Shown: piece by piece, positions 42,062 to 49,827 of the stretch
Layout of the letters: each line of letters starts with the position of its first letter
How positions within the stretch are numbered: position 1 is the stretch's first letter
Assembly: GCA_959028445.1 (NCBI GenBank)
Contig: CAUFRY010000007.1
Coordinates: 3,065 to 67,064 of the forward strand
Reading direction: 5' to 3'
Length of the DNA stretch: 64,000 bases
Source of the DNA: an uncultured Collinsella sp.
GTDB lineage: Bacteria; Actinomycetota; Coriobacteriia; Coriobacteriales; Coriobacteriaceae
Made by a program: the position numbers and the translations under genes
The notes under the pieces: generated by a model
The model's database searches: none
What the model was told of the DNA's origin: nothing
What the model saw: the letters and a program-made list of their open reading frames with translations, nothing else

Positions 42062-42895
42062 CTAGGCCAGAATGCCGGCCGCGGAGAGGGCGATGCCGCC
42101 CACGATGGCGATCACGAGAAGCCAACCGGTGTTGACGTTCTTCTTGATGAGCCAGTACATAAGGCCGGTGAGGCCAAGGGAAATCATCTGGGGCATCATG
42201 CCGTCCAGGATGTCCTGGATAACGACGGTGCCCTCAGCGAACTGCAGCGGGGTGGTGGCGCCGATCAGCGTAGCGATCATGCCGCCCACGGACATAAGGC
42301 CCACGATGCCGCAGACATACATGAGCTTCTCCATGAGGTCGCCGCCCTGAAGCTTGCTCAGGTACTCGTGGCCGCCCTGATAGCCCATCTTGGCTGCGAA
42401 CCAAGTGATCAGCACAGAGGGGACGATGGAGATGAGCATGGCCAGGATCGGGCCCATGATGGAGCCCTGCTGAGCCAGCTGAACGCCCAGGCCAAAAGCG
42501 ATAACGCGGATGGTACCCTGGAAGAAGGAGTCACCGATGCCGGAAAGCGGACCCATGAGGGAGGTCTTGACCGCGTTGATCGAATCGGGATCGAAGTTCT
42601 CGGGATCCTTGGCGTACTCCTCCTCCATGGAGGCGGTGAGGCCCAGGATAAAGGCGCTCGTCTGCGGGGTGCAGTTGTAGAACGCCATGTGACGGTGGTA
42701 AGCCTCTTTCTTAGCAGCGAGCTGCTTGGGGTCGGACTCGTCCGGATAGAGGCGGTCGAGCGTGGGAACCATGCCGTAGAGGAAGCCCATGTTCATCTGA
42801 CGCTCGTAGTTCCAAGAGGCCTGGATGGCCCAGGAGCGCCAGAAGAACTGGCTGACCTTCTTGTTCAGGGACACGTCCTTGGTTGCGGTTGCCAT
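42062..42895 (-). CDS. PTS mannose/fructose/sorbose family subunit IID (cluster C)
   Basis: Membrane subunit paired with IIC. The ATG at 42895 (MATATKDVSLNKKVSQFFWRS) follows AAGGAGG and gives 277 residues; codons upstream of it are not coding. It has family stretches NYERQMNMGFLYGMVPTLDRLYP-like near the N-terminus and SLMGPLSGIGDSFFQGT in the middle, with a hydrophobic C-terminus. Clearly homologous to the cluster A IID at 17088 but diverged. It starts 13 bases after the IIC stop. Confidence 0.96.
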   Translation of the reverse strand: MATATKDVSLNKKVSQFFWRSWAIQASWNYERQMNMGFLYGMVPTLDRLYPDESDPKQLAAKKEAYHRHMAFYNCTPQTSAFILGLTASMEEEYAKDPENFDPDSINAVKTSLMGPLSGIGDSFFQGTIRVIAFGLGVQLAQQGSIMGPILAMLISIVPSVLITWFAAKMGYQGGHEYLSKLQGGDLMEKLMYVCGIVGLMSVGGMIATLIGATTPLQFAEGTVVIQDILDGMMPQMISLGLTGLMYWLIKKNVNTGWLLVIAIVGGIALSAAGILA

Positions 42896-42908
42896 AGTGT
42901 GTTCCTCC

Positions 42909-43703
42909 TTAGTCTTCGTCGTCTTCGAGCGGATCGTAGTCGGAATCGACACCGGCGGCTGCATGGGAACCGTTGAACTTGAAGCCCATGAAGACGACAG
43001 CCAGGCACACACCGATCAGAGCGACCGCGATGACGGACAGGTTGAGGTAAGCGGCGAGCAGGAAACCGATGAACAGGAACGGAGTCATACCCTTCTTGAT
43101 CATCATGGTGAGCAGCAGGGCCAAGCCGTAGGCGGTCATGATCTTGGTCGAAACGTTAAGACCAGTGGACAGCCACTCGGGAACCATGTTGACGATGGCC
43201 TGAACCAGGTCGGTGCCAACAAAGACGGCGAGGAAGATCGGCAGGAAGTACATGATGGCGTACAGACCGGAGCCGGCGCAGATGTGCATACGGTAGGCGG
43301 TCTTGAACTTTCCGTTATCGATCGCGCTATCGGCCACATGGGTGAGGGCGGCGATGATGGAACGGAAGACAATGCCGAGGAGCTGACCCAGGACGGCGAC
43401 CGGGATGGCGATCGTCATGGCGGTCTCGGCGGAAGCATCGGTCAGGCATGCGAAGGCAGCGGCCACGATGCCGCCCAGGACCATATCGGGCGGAACGGCA
43501 GCGCCGACCTGCACCAGGCCCATGGACACGAGCTCGACGGCGGCACCGACGGCAAGGCCGGTGGGCACATCGCCCAGCAGCAGACCGACGAGCGTAGCGC
43601 CAACGAGGGGCTGCTCGAAGTTAAGACGACCGAGCAGGCGGGAGTCCCACATGCAGAACACGCCGACGAGGCCGACGAGCACCGCACTGATGAACGTATT
43701 CAT
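42909..43703 (-). CDS. PTS mannose/fructose/sorbose family subunit IIC (cluster C)
   Basis: Substrate-channel membrane subunit. 264 residues with AAAGGAGAAGG before the ATG. It contains the family stretch GAAVELVSMGLVQVGAAVPPD and about eight hydrophobic segments, ending in an acidic tail (DSDYDPLEDDED) much like the cluster A IIC tail. Tightly spaced between IIAB and IID. Confidence 0.96.
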   Translation of the reverse strand: MNTFISAVLVGLVGVFCMWDSRLLGRLNFEQPLVGATLVGLLLGDVPTGLAVGAAVELVSMGLVQVGAAVPPDMVLGGIVAAAFACLTDASAETAMTIAIPVAVLGQLLGIVFRSIIAALTHVADSAIDNGKFKTAYRMHICAGSGLYAIMYFLPIFLAVFVGTDLVQAIVNMVPEWLSTGLNVSTKIMTAYGLALLLTMMIKKGMTPFLFIGFLLAAYLNLSVIAVALIGVCLAVVFMGFKFNGSHAAAGVDSDYDPLEDDED

Positions 43704-43739
43704 ACCCTTCTCCTTTCAGTCAGGCAAAAGCCTGGTTGA

Positions 43740-44663
43740 TTACAGCTTGGCGTCGATGTCGACGCTCTGATACGTAGGGGTCTGCTGGACATAGAGCTTG
43801 ATGCCCATGTCGAGCAGCTGGTTGACGTCGGCCTTCTGGGCGGCGTCGAAGAAGACGGAGCTGTCCTTGCCGCCGACCTGATCGGCACCGTCGTGGTTGG
43901 CGGTGGCGCCCAGGTTGATGGCGTCGAGCTTGTAGCCCTGGCAGAACTGCAGCATCTCGGCCGTGTTGCCAAAGACGAACATGACGCGCTCGCCGAGGGT
44001 GTTGAGCTTGTCCATCTTGGCGAGGGCACGCTCGACGGTGAAGACGTTCAGGCGCACGCCCTGGGGCTTGGCCAGCTTAAGAGCGCCCTTCTTGATGTCA
44101 TCGTTGGCGGCAGCGTTGTCGACGACGATGATGCGCTCGGCCTGAACCTTGGTGGTCCAGGTAAAGACGACCTGGCCGTGCAGCAGACGGTAGTCAAGAC
44201 GTGCGAGGACGATCTTGGCGGGACCGGAGCTGTGACGGGACGCCTTGGCCTTCTTGGCGGGAGCCGCGGCGGCCTCGACCGGTGCGTTGGGGTTGGTCAG
44301 ACCGGTGCGGGCCTCGTTGATGAGGGCCGCGAGCTCGGCGCCCTTGACGGGGAAGGGGCTCATAGCGAGCGTGAGAGCCAGCGGGATGTTGAAACCGCTG
44401 ACAACCGTGAACTTCGTGCCGTTCTTGGAAAGCTCGACCATGTTGTTGTTGACCGAGCTGCCGAGCATATCGGTCAGCACATAGACGGTGTCGTCCGCGT
44501 TGAACGTGGCGATCATAGCCTCAACCTTATTGGTGATGGGCTCCTTGTCGTCACGAGCAAGCGACACGACGTGGACGTTCGACACGTCGCCGAGAACCAT
44601 CTCGAGCGTGTCTTTGGCGCCTGCGGCCAGGCCGCCATGAGATGCGAGAATGATCTGATTCAT
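43740..44663 (-). CDS. PTS mannose/fructose/sorbose family fused subunit IIAB (cluster C)
   Basis: Single polypeptide doing both phosphotransfer steps. 307 residues: IIA domain at 1-125 with His9 (ILASHGGLA), an Ala/Pro/Lys-rich linker at about 127-147, and a IIB domain from 150 with His162 (DYRLLHGQ). In cluster A the same two domains are separate genes. AAGGAGGAGG precedes the ATG. First gene of the cluster C transport operon; TATAACGTCT lies about 30 bases upstream of the start and may be the operator of the GntR at 37790. Confidence 0.96.
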   Translation of the reverse strand: MNQIILASHGGLAAGAKDTLEMVLGDVSNVHVVSLARDDKEPITNKVEAMIATFNADDTVYVLTDMLGSSVNNNMVELSKNGTKFTVVSGFNIPLALTLAMSPFPVKGAELAALINEARTGLTNPNAPVEAAAAPAKKAKASRHSSGPAKIVLARLDYRLLHGQVVFTWTTKVQAERIIVVDNAAANDDIKKGALKLAKPQGVRLNVFTVERALAKMDKLNTLGERVMFVFGNTAEMLQFCQGYKLDAINLGATANHDGADQVGGKDSSVFFDAAQKADVNQLLDMGIKLYVQQTPTYQSVDIDAKL

Positions 44664-44691
44664 CTTGCCTCCTCCTTTTCGTTATGGTCAT

Positions 44692-44708
44692 TATAACGTC
44701 TTATACGT
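44692..44708. promoter_or_regulatory. Candidate operator of the cluster C PTS operon
   Basis: TATAACGTCTTATACGT, sharing the 10-base core TATAACGTCT with the site at 38552-38561 in front of the GntR gene. Confidence 0.45.
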
Positions 44709-44845
44709 TGCTTATATTGTTAATTAGTATAAAGACCGTTCGCGGGTGAAAATCGACCGTTGACGGGTTTAACGTACTCGAAACGTTGGGCTGGGTAGGC
44801 CGGCGCTAGCTGGATAACCCCAGGTCAGACCCTGCGCGCAATCCC

Positions 44846-45928
44846 CTATCGCACGAAGTACCAGGGGCTTTCCTGTACGGTGGGTTCCAGCGCAATGCCG
44901 GTGCGTTCCTTAAACAGATCCATGTCCTGAGATTTTTCGGTCCACCACGCGTTGGGCTTAAAGGTCATGCTCTCAATGACATGACCGACAAACACACTGT
45001 TGCGCAGCTTGGAGAAGTCGGTGTTCATAATCAGGATGGACGCGAGCACCAGCACGATGCCCAGGACTTTAATCGCGCCGGCGGGCTCGGCGTAGACACC
45101 AATGCCCACCAGTACGGTGACGACCGTCTCGAAAGACATTACGACGGGAACTTTCGATGTCTCGAGCCCCATGGACAGACCCTGCATATATAAGATGTAA
45201 GCAACGGCTGTGGGGATGAGTCCAAAGCCAAGGAACAGCAGCAGCAGCTGTGGCGACATTGCCGCGGCGACATCCGGCCACGGAGCCGCGATAGCTGCCA
45301 TAACCGCACCGCCAAAAACAAAGCCCCAAAACGTGACAGCCAGCGGGTGGACCGTCTTGGTTGCTATTCGGCTAAACACCGCGAGCGACGCACCACAAAG
45401 ACCTGCAATCACGCCCGACGTGACGCCCCAAACCGAAAAATGAAAACCGGAAAGGTCGCCATTGGTCACTGCAAGCACGCAGCCTACGATGTTAAAGACA
45501 ATGGCAACGAGCTTGTTGGGGGTCACGTCCTCGCGATAAAGCACGCGGCCGAGCATGACGCCAAACACCGGCGAGGTGTAGAGCAGCACCGAGGCCGTGG
45601 ACATGCCCACCTCGCCCATGCACTCGTAATAGCAGGTGTTGGCGGCGGCCAAACCGACGATGCCAACAAGCGCACAAGGAACAAGCTCTTTAGGGCTTGC
45701 CTTAAACAGGGCCAGCGGACCCTGAGCCACGGTAGACCCCTCACCCGGACGGCAGCCCATAAACATCAGGACCGGCGCCAAGATAAGCGCTCCGACCAAC
45801 AAGCGAAAGGCAGCCATGCTCTGGGACGAAACGCCCATGGCCGAGATGCCGTTTACAAAGATTCCGATGCTGCCCCACATAAGCGCGGCGATCAGCACCA
45901 GCACATAGCCCAGATTGCTCTTCTTCAA
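44846..45928 (-). CDS. DMT superfamily transporter (EamA domains), cluster C
   Basis: Ten-helix membrane carrier. The start is TTG (MKKSNLGYVLVLIAALMWGS) with GAGGAGG upstream, giving 360 residues. Two EamA repeats are present; the second ends SFETVVTVLVGIGVYAEPAG. A ~50-residue polar C-terminal tail, ending MDLFKERTGIALEPTVQESPWYFVR-like, is unusual for the family. Its position between two deglycase genes suggests it may export the amino acid released by deglycation or import a substrate; this is inference. TATAACGACT, close to the cluster C operator candidate, lies 50 bases upstream. Confidence 0.88.
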   Translation of the reverse strand: MKKSNLGYVLVLIAALMWGSIGIFVNGISAMGVSSQSMAAFRLLVGALILAPVLMFMGCRPGEGSTVAQGPLALFKASPKELVPCALVGIVGLAAANTCYYECMGEVGMSTASVLLYTSPVFGVMLGRVLYREDVTPNKLVAIVFNIVGCVLAVTNGDLSGFHFSVWGVTSGVIAGLCGASLAVFSRIATKTVHPLAVTFWGFVFGGAVMAAIAAPWPDVAAAMSPQLLLLFLGFGLIPTAVAYILYMQGLSMGLETSKVPVVMSFETVVTVLVGIGVYAEPAGAIKVLGIVLVLASILIMNTDFSKLRNSVFVGHVIESMTFKPNAWWTEKSQDMDLFKERTGIALEPTVQESPWYFVR

Positions 45929-45974
45929 CGCAGCCTCCTCGGTATTGTTTCCAATATGTTTCGTACTACGTTAT

Positions 45975-45984
45975 AGTCGTTATA
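45975..45984. promoter_or_regulatory. Candidate cluster C operator before the DMT gene
   Basis: Minus-strand TATAACGACT, one mismatch from the core found before the GntR gene and the PTS operon, inside an AT-rich promoter-like region (GTATATAACGACTATAACG). Confidence 0.35.
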
Positions 45985-46059
45985 TACATTTTTCAAGACA
46001 CAAATCGGTGAGCGGAAAAGTGATCCGTTTTCCTCCGTCCCCAGCGGATTACTTGGCGG

Positions 46060-46122
46060 TTGCGGTGAAATAGTTCCTAAATAGAGGCTTCAAACCCCCA
46101 AGCAGGAACTATTCCACCGCAA
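46060..46122. repeat. TTGCGGTGAAATAGTTCCT inverted repeat
   Basis: TTGCGGTGAAATAGTTCCT (46060-46078) and AGGAACTATTCCACCGCAA (46104-46122): 19-base arms with one mismatch and a 25-base loop, between the DMT gene and the second cluster C SIS gene. No T-tract. Confidence 0.75.
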
Positions 46123-46159
46123 CTTATGAGGACATCGAGCTGTTAGGCCGCTCTATCCC

Positions 46160-47152
46160 CTAGTAGTCCAGCTTCCACATGTAGCGGCGCGTCATGTAGT
46201 CCTTGTGCGTGACGGCAGAGAGCGCGCGCATGTACACATTGTTGAGGATCGGGGCGAAGATCAGGTGGTTGAAGTACTCGCTCACGCTGTCCTTGATGTC
46301 GTTGAGGCCGAGCTCCTTGGCGTCGAGCTGATAGACGCGCTCGCCACCGTACTGGTTGACGAAGCGGATGCCGCGCTCGTCGTTGCAGCGGCTGCGGCCG
46401 ACGCTAATGAGCTGGAACAGCGAGGTGCGCTTGTCCAGGATCTCGAAGGGGCCATGGAAGAAGTCGCAGGTGTTGATGGTGCAGGAGTCGATCTGCAGCA
46501 TCTCCTGCACGTTGCAGATGCTAAAGACGTAGGCGGCACCAAAGAGCGGGCCCTGGGCCATGACGTTGATGCAGGGCTTGTCGGCGTTCTGCTCGGCCCA
46601 CTTGGCAGCGAGCGGACGGGTGTACTCGACGGCCTTGCGATAGATGGGGTCGACCAAGTCGAACGCGGCCATAGCGGTCTCGTACTCGGCATAGCCCTCG
46701 GTCTGCTGCGTAAGCTCCATGGCGATCATGGTCACGACGGCAGAGTTGGTGCGAGCCATGCAAGACTCGTCGACGGCCAGGCTGTCGTACTGGATCTTGT
46801 AGTCGCAGACCTCGGTGAGGCCGGACTCGTCAACATAGATGGCGATGGTGCTGGCGCCGTGGTCCTTGGCGACCTGGGCGGCGACGATGGTCTCCTTGGT
46901 GCCGCGCATGGACACGACGACGGCCAGGGTGTTCTCGTTAACGTAGGCAGGAGTTGCGTGCACGAACTCATTGCTGGTGTAGCTGGAGCTCACGACCTGC
47001 GTGGCCTCGTGCTCCATAAAGTACTGGGCAGGATAGTTGCCGCCGTTGGATCCGCCGGCGCCAATCCACACGACGCGCTTGATGCCGCCCTTGTCTGCCT
47101 TGTCGGCCAAAACCTGGGAGACGACGTCCTTAACCTGTTCCTGAGTAGTCAT
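46160..47152 (-). CDS. SIS-domain sugar-phosphate deglycase, FrlB-like (cluster C, second)
   Basis: Fourth and most diverged deglycase candidate, 330 residues. The first SIS domain has VVWIGAGGSNGGNYPAQYF; the phosphate loop reads VSMRGTKET. The second domain keeps Glu217 (VQEMLQ) and His233 (FFHGP) at the 16-residue spacing, but the GEY/AEF that precedes the His in the other three is CDF here. The C-terminus KDYMTRRYMWKLDY is typical. It is divergent from a GntR gene, with similar 20-base sites before each gene, so it is probably controlled by that regulator. The altered residues near the active site suggest a different sugar or amine. Confidence 0.84.
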   Translation of the reverse strand: MTTQEQVKDVVSQVLADKADKGGIKRVVWIGAGGSNGGNYPAQYFMEHEATQVVSSSYTSNEFVHATPAYVNENTLAVVVSMRGTKETIVAAQVAKDHGASTIAIYVDESGLTEVCDYKIQYDSLAVDESCMARTNSAVVTMIAMELTQQTEGYAEYETAMAAFDLVDPIYRKAVEYTRPLAAKWAEQNADKPCINVMAQGPLFGAAYVFSICNVQEMLQIDSCTINTCDFFHGPFEILDKRTSLFQLISVGRSRCNDERGIRFVNQYGGERVYQLDAKELGLNDIKDSVSEYFNHLIFAPILNNVYMRALSAVTHKDYMTRRYMWKLDY

Positions 47153-47190
47153 CGTGCATCAGCCTTTCTTCTCGTTTGATGCTCTCGATG

Positions 47191-47349
47191 GCATACAAGT
47201 TACATACATGTTTTGGTTATGTCGACTAGTTGTATGCTATATTTGTCTTAGAATTTTTACTGGTAAGGTTTTCGGTAATCAATTACCAGCGGTTTTGTTG
47301 TCATATTGGATACATGCTTTGTTCGGTAAGCATATAAGTTAGATACAGG
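47191..47349. promoter_or_regulatory. Two related operator candidates in the SIS/GntR divergent region
   Basis: GCATACAAGTTACATACATG (47191-47210, near the SIS start) and GCATATAAGTTAGATACAGG (47330-47349, just before the GntR start) match at 16 of 20 positions. Each sits beside one of the divergent genes, as expected for an autoregulated GntR. Confidence 0.6.
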
Positions 47350-47357
47350 TTGATCGA

Positions 47358-48080
47358 ATGAGCGCTTCGTCGAAAAAGAACTTGGCCCAATACGAGCGCT
47401 TGGCGGGCATGCTGCGTGACCGCATCGCCGCCGGCGTCTACGCGCGCGAAGACAAGCTGCCGTCCGAGATGGAACTCATGGACGAATCGGGGCTGTCGCG
47501 CAGCACCGTGCGCCACGCCCTTAAGGTGCTCGTTGATGAGGGCCTGGTGCGCACCGAGCGCGGGCGCGGCGCCTTTGTGGCCGACACACCGGCGCTCCAC
47601 GAGAACAACCTAGTGTTTTCGAGCTATACCAAGCAGGTCGAAGGCCAGGGCATGAAGCCCACCACGCGCACGGTGGACTCGGGCTTTACCAAGGCGGGCG
47701 GCAGCATAGCTAAGTTCTTTGATGCCGCCGTGGGCAGCAAGCTCGTCAAACTTGTCCGTCTGCGTTATCTGGACGATGCGCCACTGTGCCTGGAGACCAC
47801 CTATCTGCCGCCAAGCCTCGAGACGCTCATCGATCGCGATATCAACGGTTCGCTCTATGCCACGCTGCGCCAAGAATTCCATCGTGCACCGGCACAGGGA
47901 CATAAGACCTTTGAGGTGTGCTATGCCTCGCAAAACGAGGCGTTTTTGCTCAACGTTGAGCGCGGGCAGGCCCTGATCCTAATCACCGACTACGTCTACG
48001 ACACCGACGGCCGCCCGCTCCATGTCTCCAAGCGCATCCAACGCACCGACCGCGCCAAATACACCGAGCCCATCGGCTAA
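47358..48080 (+). CDS. GntR/HutC-family transcriptional regulator (cluster C, divergent)
   Basis: Predicted regulator of the divergent SIS gene and of itself. 240 residues: winged helix at about 12-80 (YERLAGMLRDRIAAGVYARE, GLSRSTVRHALKVLVDEGLV, RGRGAFV) and a UTRA domain (CLETTYLPPSLETLID, LILITDYVYDTDGRPLHVSK). The ribosome-binding site is weak (AGG). It is the only regulator of the four on the plus strand. Confidence 0.93.
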   Translation: MSASSKKNLAQYERLAGMLRDRIAAGVYAREDKLPSEMELMDESGLSRSTVRHALKVLVDEGLVRTERGRGAFVADTPALHENNLVFSSYTKQVEGQGMKPTTRTVDSGFTKAGGSIAKFFDAAVGSKLVKLVRLRYLDDAPLCLETTYLPPSLETLIDRDINGSLYATLRQEFHRAPAQGHKTFEVCYASQNEAFLLNVERGQALILITDYVYDTDGRPLHVSKRIQRTDRAKYTEPIG

Positions 48081-48105
48081 CCTGTCCCTAAATGGTAGGT
48101 TTGGG
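48079..48105. repeat. Short copy of the TACCAAAAAGGGACAGG family
   Basis: AACCTGTCCCTAAATGGTAGG (48079-48099), then TTTGGGG. It lies exactly between the GntR stop and the GNAT stop and supplies the last codons of the GNAT gene. Confidence 0.55.
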
Positions 48106-48678
48106 GAGGTCGGGGAACCAGGTCGGTTTGGGTTGGTTGGGCGTGCGCTCGGCTAGGACCAACTCCATCCAGCACATGTCGTACCAGCGGCCGAACTTTT
48201 GGGCGCAGCGATCGAAGGCGCCCACCAGGCGATACCCCATATGGGCATGGAAATCCTGGCTGTTGTGCGTCAGGTACTCATCGTCCTTGTCGTGCGGCAC
48301 GGCAATGAGCGCGCACATGTTGGTGATGCCCATCGCGATCAGGCACTGCTTGAGCGCATCGTGCAGCTTGCGGCCCAGCCCGCCGTGGCGCACGTCGCGC
48401 GCCAGGTAGATCGACGTCTCGACCGACCAGTCATAGGCCTCGCGGCTGTTGAGCGGACTCACATAGGCATAACCTACCGGACGCCCGTCCAGCTCCATCA
48501 CCAGATACGGATAGCGCTTGAGCGTGCACTCGATGCGCCCGGCGAACTCCTCAACGCTCGGCACCTCGTATTCGCAGGTAATCGCCGTCTGGCGCACATA
48601 CGGCTCATAGATGGCAAGCAACGCCGACGCGTCTTCGGGCGTCGCCAGGCGAATCGTCGGCTCGGACATCTCGGTCAT
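48088..48678 (-). CDS. GNAT-family N-acetyltransferase (phosphinothricin/methionine-derivative acetyltransferase-like)
   Basis: Acetyl-CoA-dependent N-acetyltransferase. The ATG at 48678 (MTEMSEPTIRLATPEDASAL) follows GGAGAAGG and gives 196 residues. It has the pattern of the Pat/YncA subgroup: ITCEYEVPSVEEF near the N-terminus, the acetyl-CoA loop RHGGLGRKLHDAL, SQDFHAHMGYR and the closing KFGRWYDMCWMELVL. The substrate may be a xenobiotic or an amino-acid derivative. The last ~20 residues come from repeat-derived sequence. Confidence 0.9.
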   Translation of the reverse strand: MTEMSEPTIRLATPEDASALLAIYEPYVRQTAITCEYEVPSVEEFAGRIECTLKRYPYLVMELDGRPVGYAYVSPLNSREAYDWSVETSIYLARDVRHGGLGRKLHDALKQCLIAMGITNMCALIAVPHDKDDEYLTHNSQDFHAHMGYRLVGAFDRCAQKFGRWYDMCWMELVLAERTPNQPKPTWFPDLPKPTI

Positions 48679-48694
48679 ACAACCCTTCTCCCTC

Positions 48695-48738
48695 AAAAAC
48701 AAAGGCCGCCTTGCGCCAAACCCAAGCGCAAGGCGGCC
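48695..48738 (-). terminator. Terminator of the threonine aldolase gene
   Basis: On the minus strand GGCCGCCTTGCGC pairs with GCGCAAGGCGGCC, followed by TTTGTTTTT. Confidence 0.9.
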
Positions 48739-48756
48739 CCTCGTCATTACATCAGG

Positions 48757-49782
48757 CTACAGGACAGCCGCCAACGCGTCGATGTCCTCCCGCGTCGTGG
48801 CCCAGCTGGTGCAAAAGCGCACCACCGTGTGGGTCTCGTCGTACTTTTCCCAGTACTCGATCGCCGCATGCTCGCGAATGCGGGCCATGTCCTCGTTGGG
48901 CAGAATCACAAACTGCTGGTTCGTGGGCGTCTCCAAAAAGAACTGGTAACCGCGCTCGTGCAGCACACGACGTAGCGCCTGGGCCGTCTCAATCGCCTGT
49001 CGACCAATCTCAAAATACAGGCCATCGGTAAAGAGCGCCTCAAACTGCACACCCGTCAGGCGGCCCTTGGCGAGCAGTGCGCCATGCTGCTTAATTCGCG
49101 GAATGGGGTGCGCCGGGGCGTGCATGCCGCAAAACACCACGGCCTCGCCGCAGAGCGCGCCGCACTTGGTGCCGCCGATGTAGAACACGTCGCACAGCTG
49201 CGCCAGCTCGGGCAGGGTAATGTCGCACTCATCGGCCGCCAGCGCATAGGCCAGGCGGGCGCCATCCACAAACAGCGGAATCTCGCGCTTCTGGCACACC
49301 GCATGAATCGCCGCGAGCTCGGCCTTGGAATACAGCGTGCCGTACTCAGTCGATAGGCTCACGTACACGGCGCCCGGGAACACCGTGTGCTCGTAGCTCT
49401 CGTTTTCGTAGAACACCTGGATATAGCTCTCGAGGTCCTCGGCGTGCATCTTGCCCTCGTAGCCGGGAATGGTGAGCACCTTGTGGCCGCCAAACTCGAT
49501 GGCGCCCGCCTCGTGACAGGCGACGTGGCCAGTCTCGGCGGCAACAACGCCCTGGTACGGCGCGAGCAGCATGTCGATCACCGTAGCATTGGTCTGCGTG
49601 CCACCCACCAGCAAGAACACATCCGCATCGGGGGCCTGGCAAGCCTCACGGATGAGCTGCTTGGCATGCTCGGTATGCGCGTCGGTACCATAGCCGGGCT
49701 GCGGCTCCATGTTGGTATCGACGAGCGCCTGCAGCACCGCCGGATGTGCACCGTGGGAATAGTCGTTGTTAAACGCGAGCAT
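48757..49782 (-). CDS. Threonine aldolase (low-specificity, PLP-dependent)
   Basis: Cleaves L-threonine and/or allo-threonine to glycine and acetaldehyde. The 341-residue protein has GGTQTNATVI near residue 60, FVDGARLAYAL around 171 (Asp and Arg contacting PLP) and the PLP lysine Lys206 in YIGGTKCGAL. GAGAGGA precedes the ATG. Related beta-eliminating lyases share these motifs, so exact substrate preference is open. Single-gene unit with its own terminator. Confidence 0.93.
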   Translation of the reverse strand: MLAFNNDYSHGAHPAVLQALVDTNMEPQPGYGTDAHTEHAKQLIREACQAPDADVFLLVGGTQTNATVIDMLLAPYQGVVAAETGHVACHEAGAIEFGGHKVLTIPGYEGKMHAEDLESYIQVFYENESYEHTVFPGAVYVSLSTEYGTLYSKAELAAIHAVCQKREIPLFVDGARLAYALAADECDITLPELAQLCDVFYIGGTKCGALCGEAVVFCGMHAPAHPIPRIKQHGALLAKGRLTGVQFEALFTDGLYFEIGRQAIETAQALRRVLHERGYQFFLETPTNQQFVILPNEDMARIREHAAIEYWEKYDETHTVVRFCTSWATTREDIDALAAVL

Positions 49783-49827
49783 GGCAATCCTCTCTTACCG
49801 GGTATCGGCCAGATGGTTCAAACGGGG

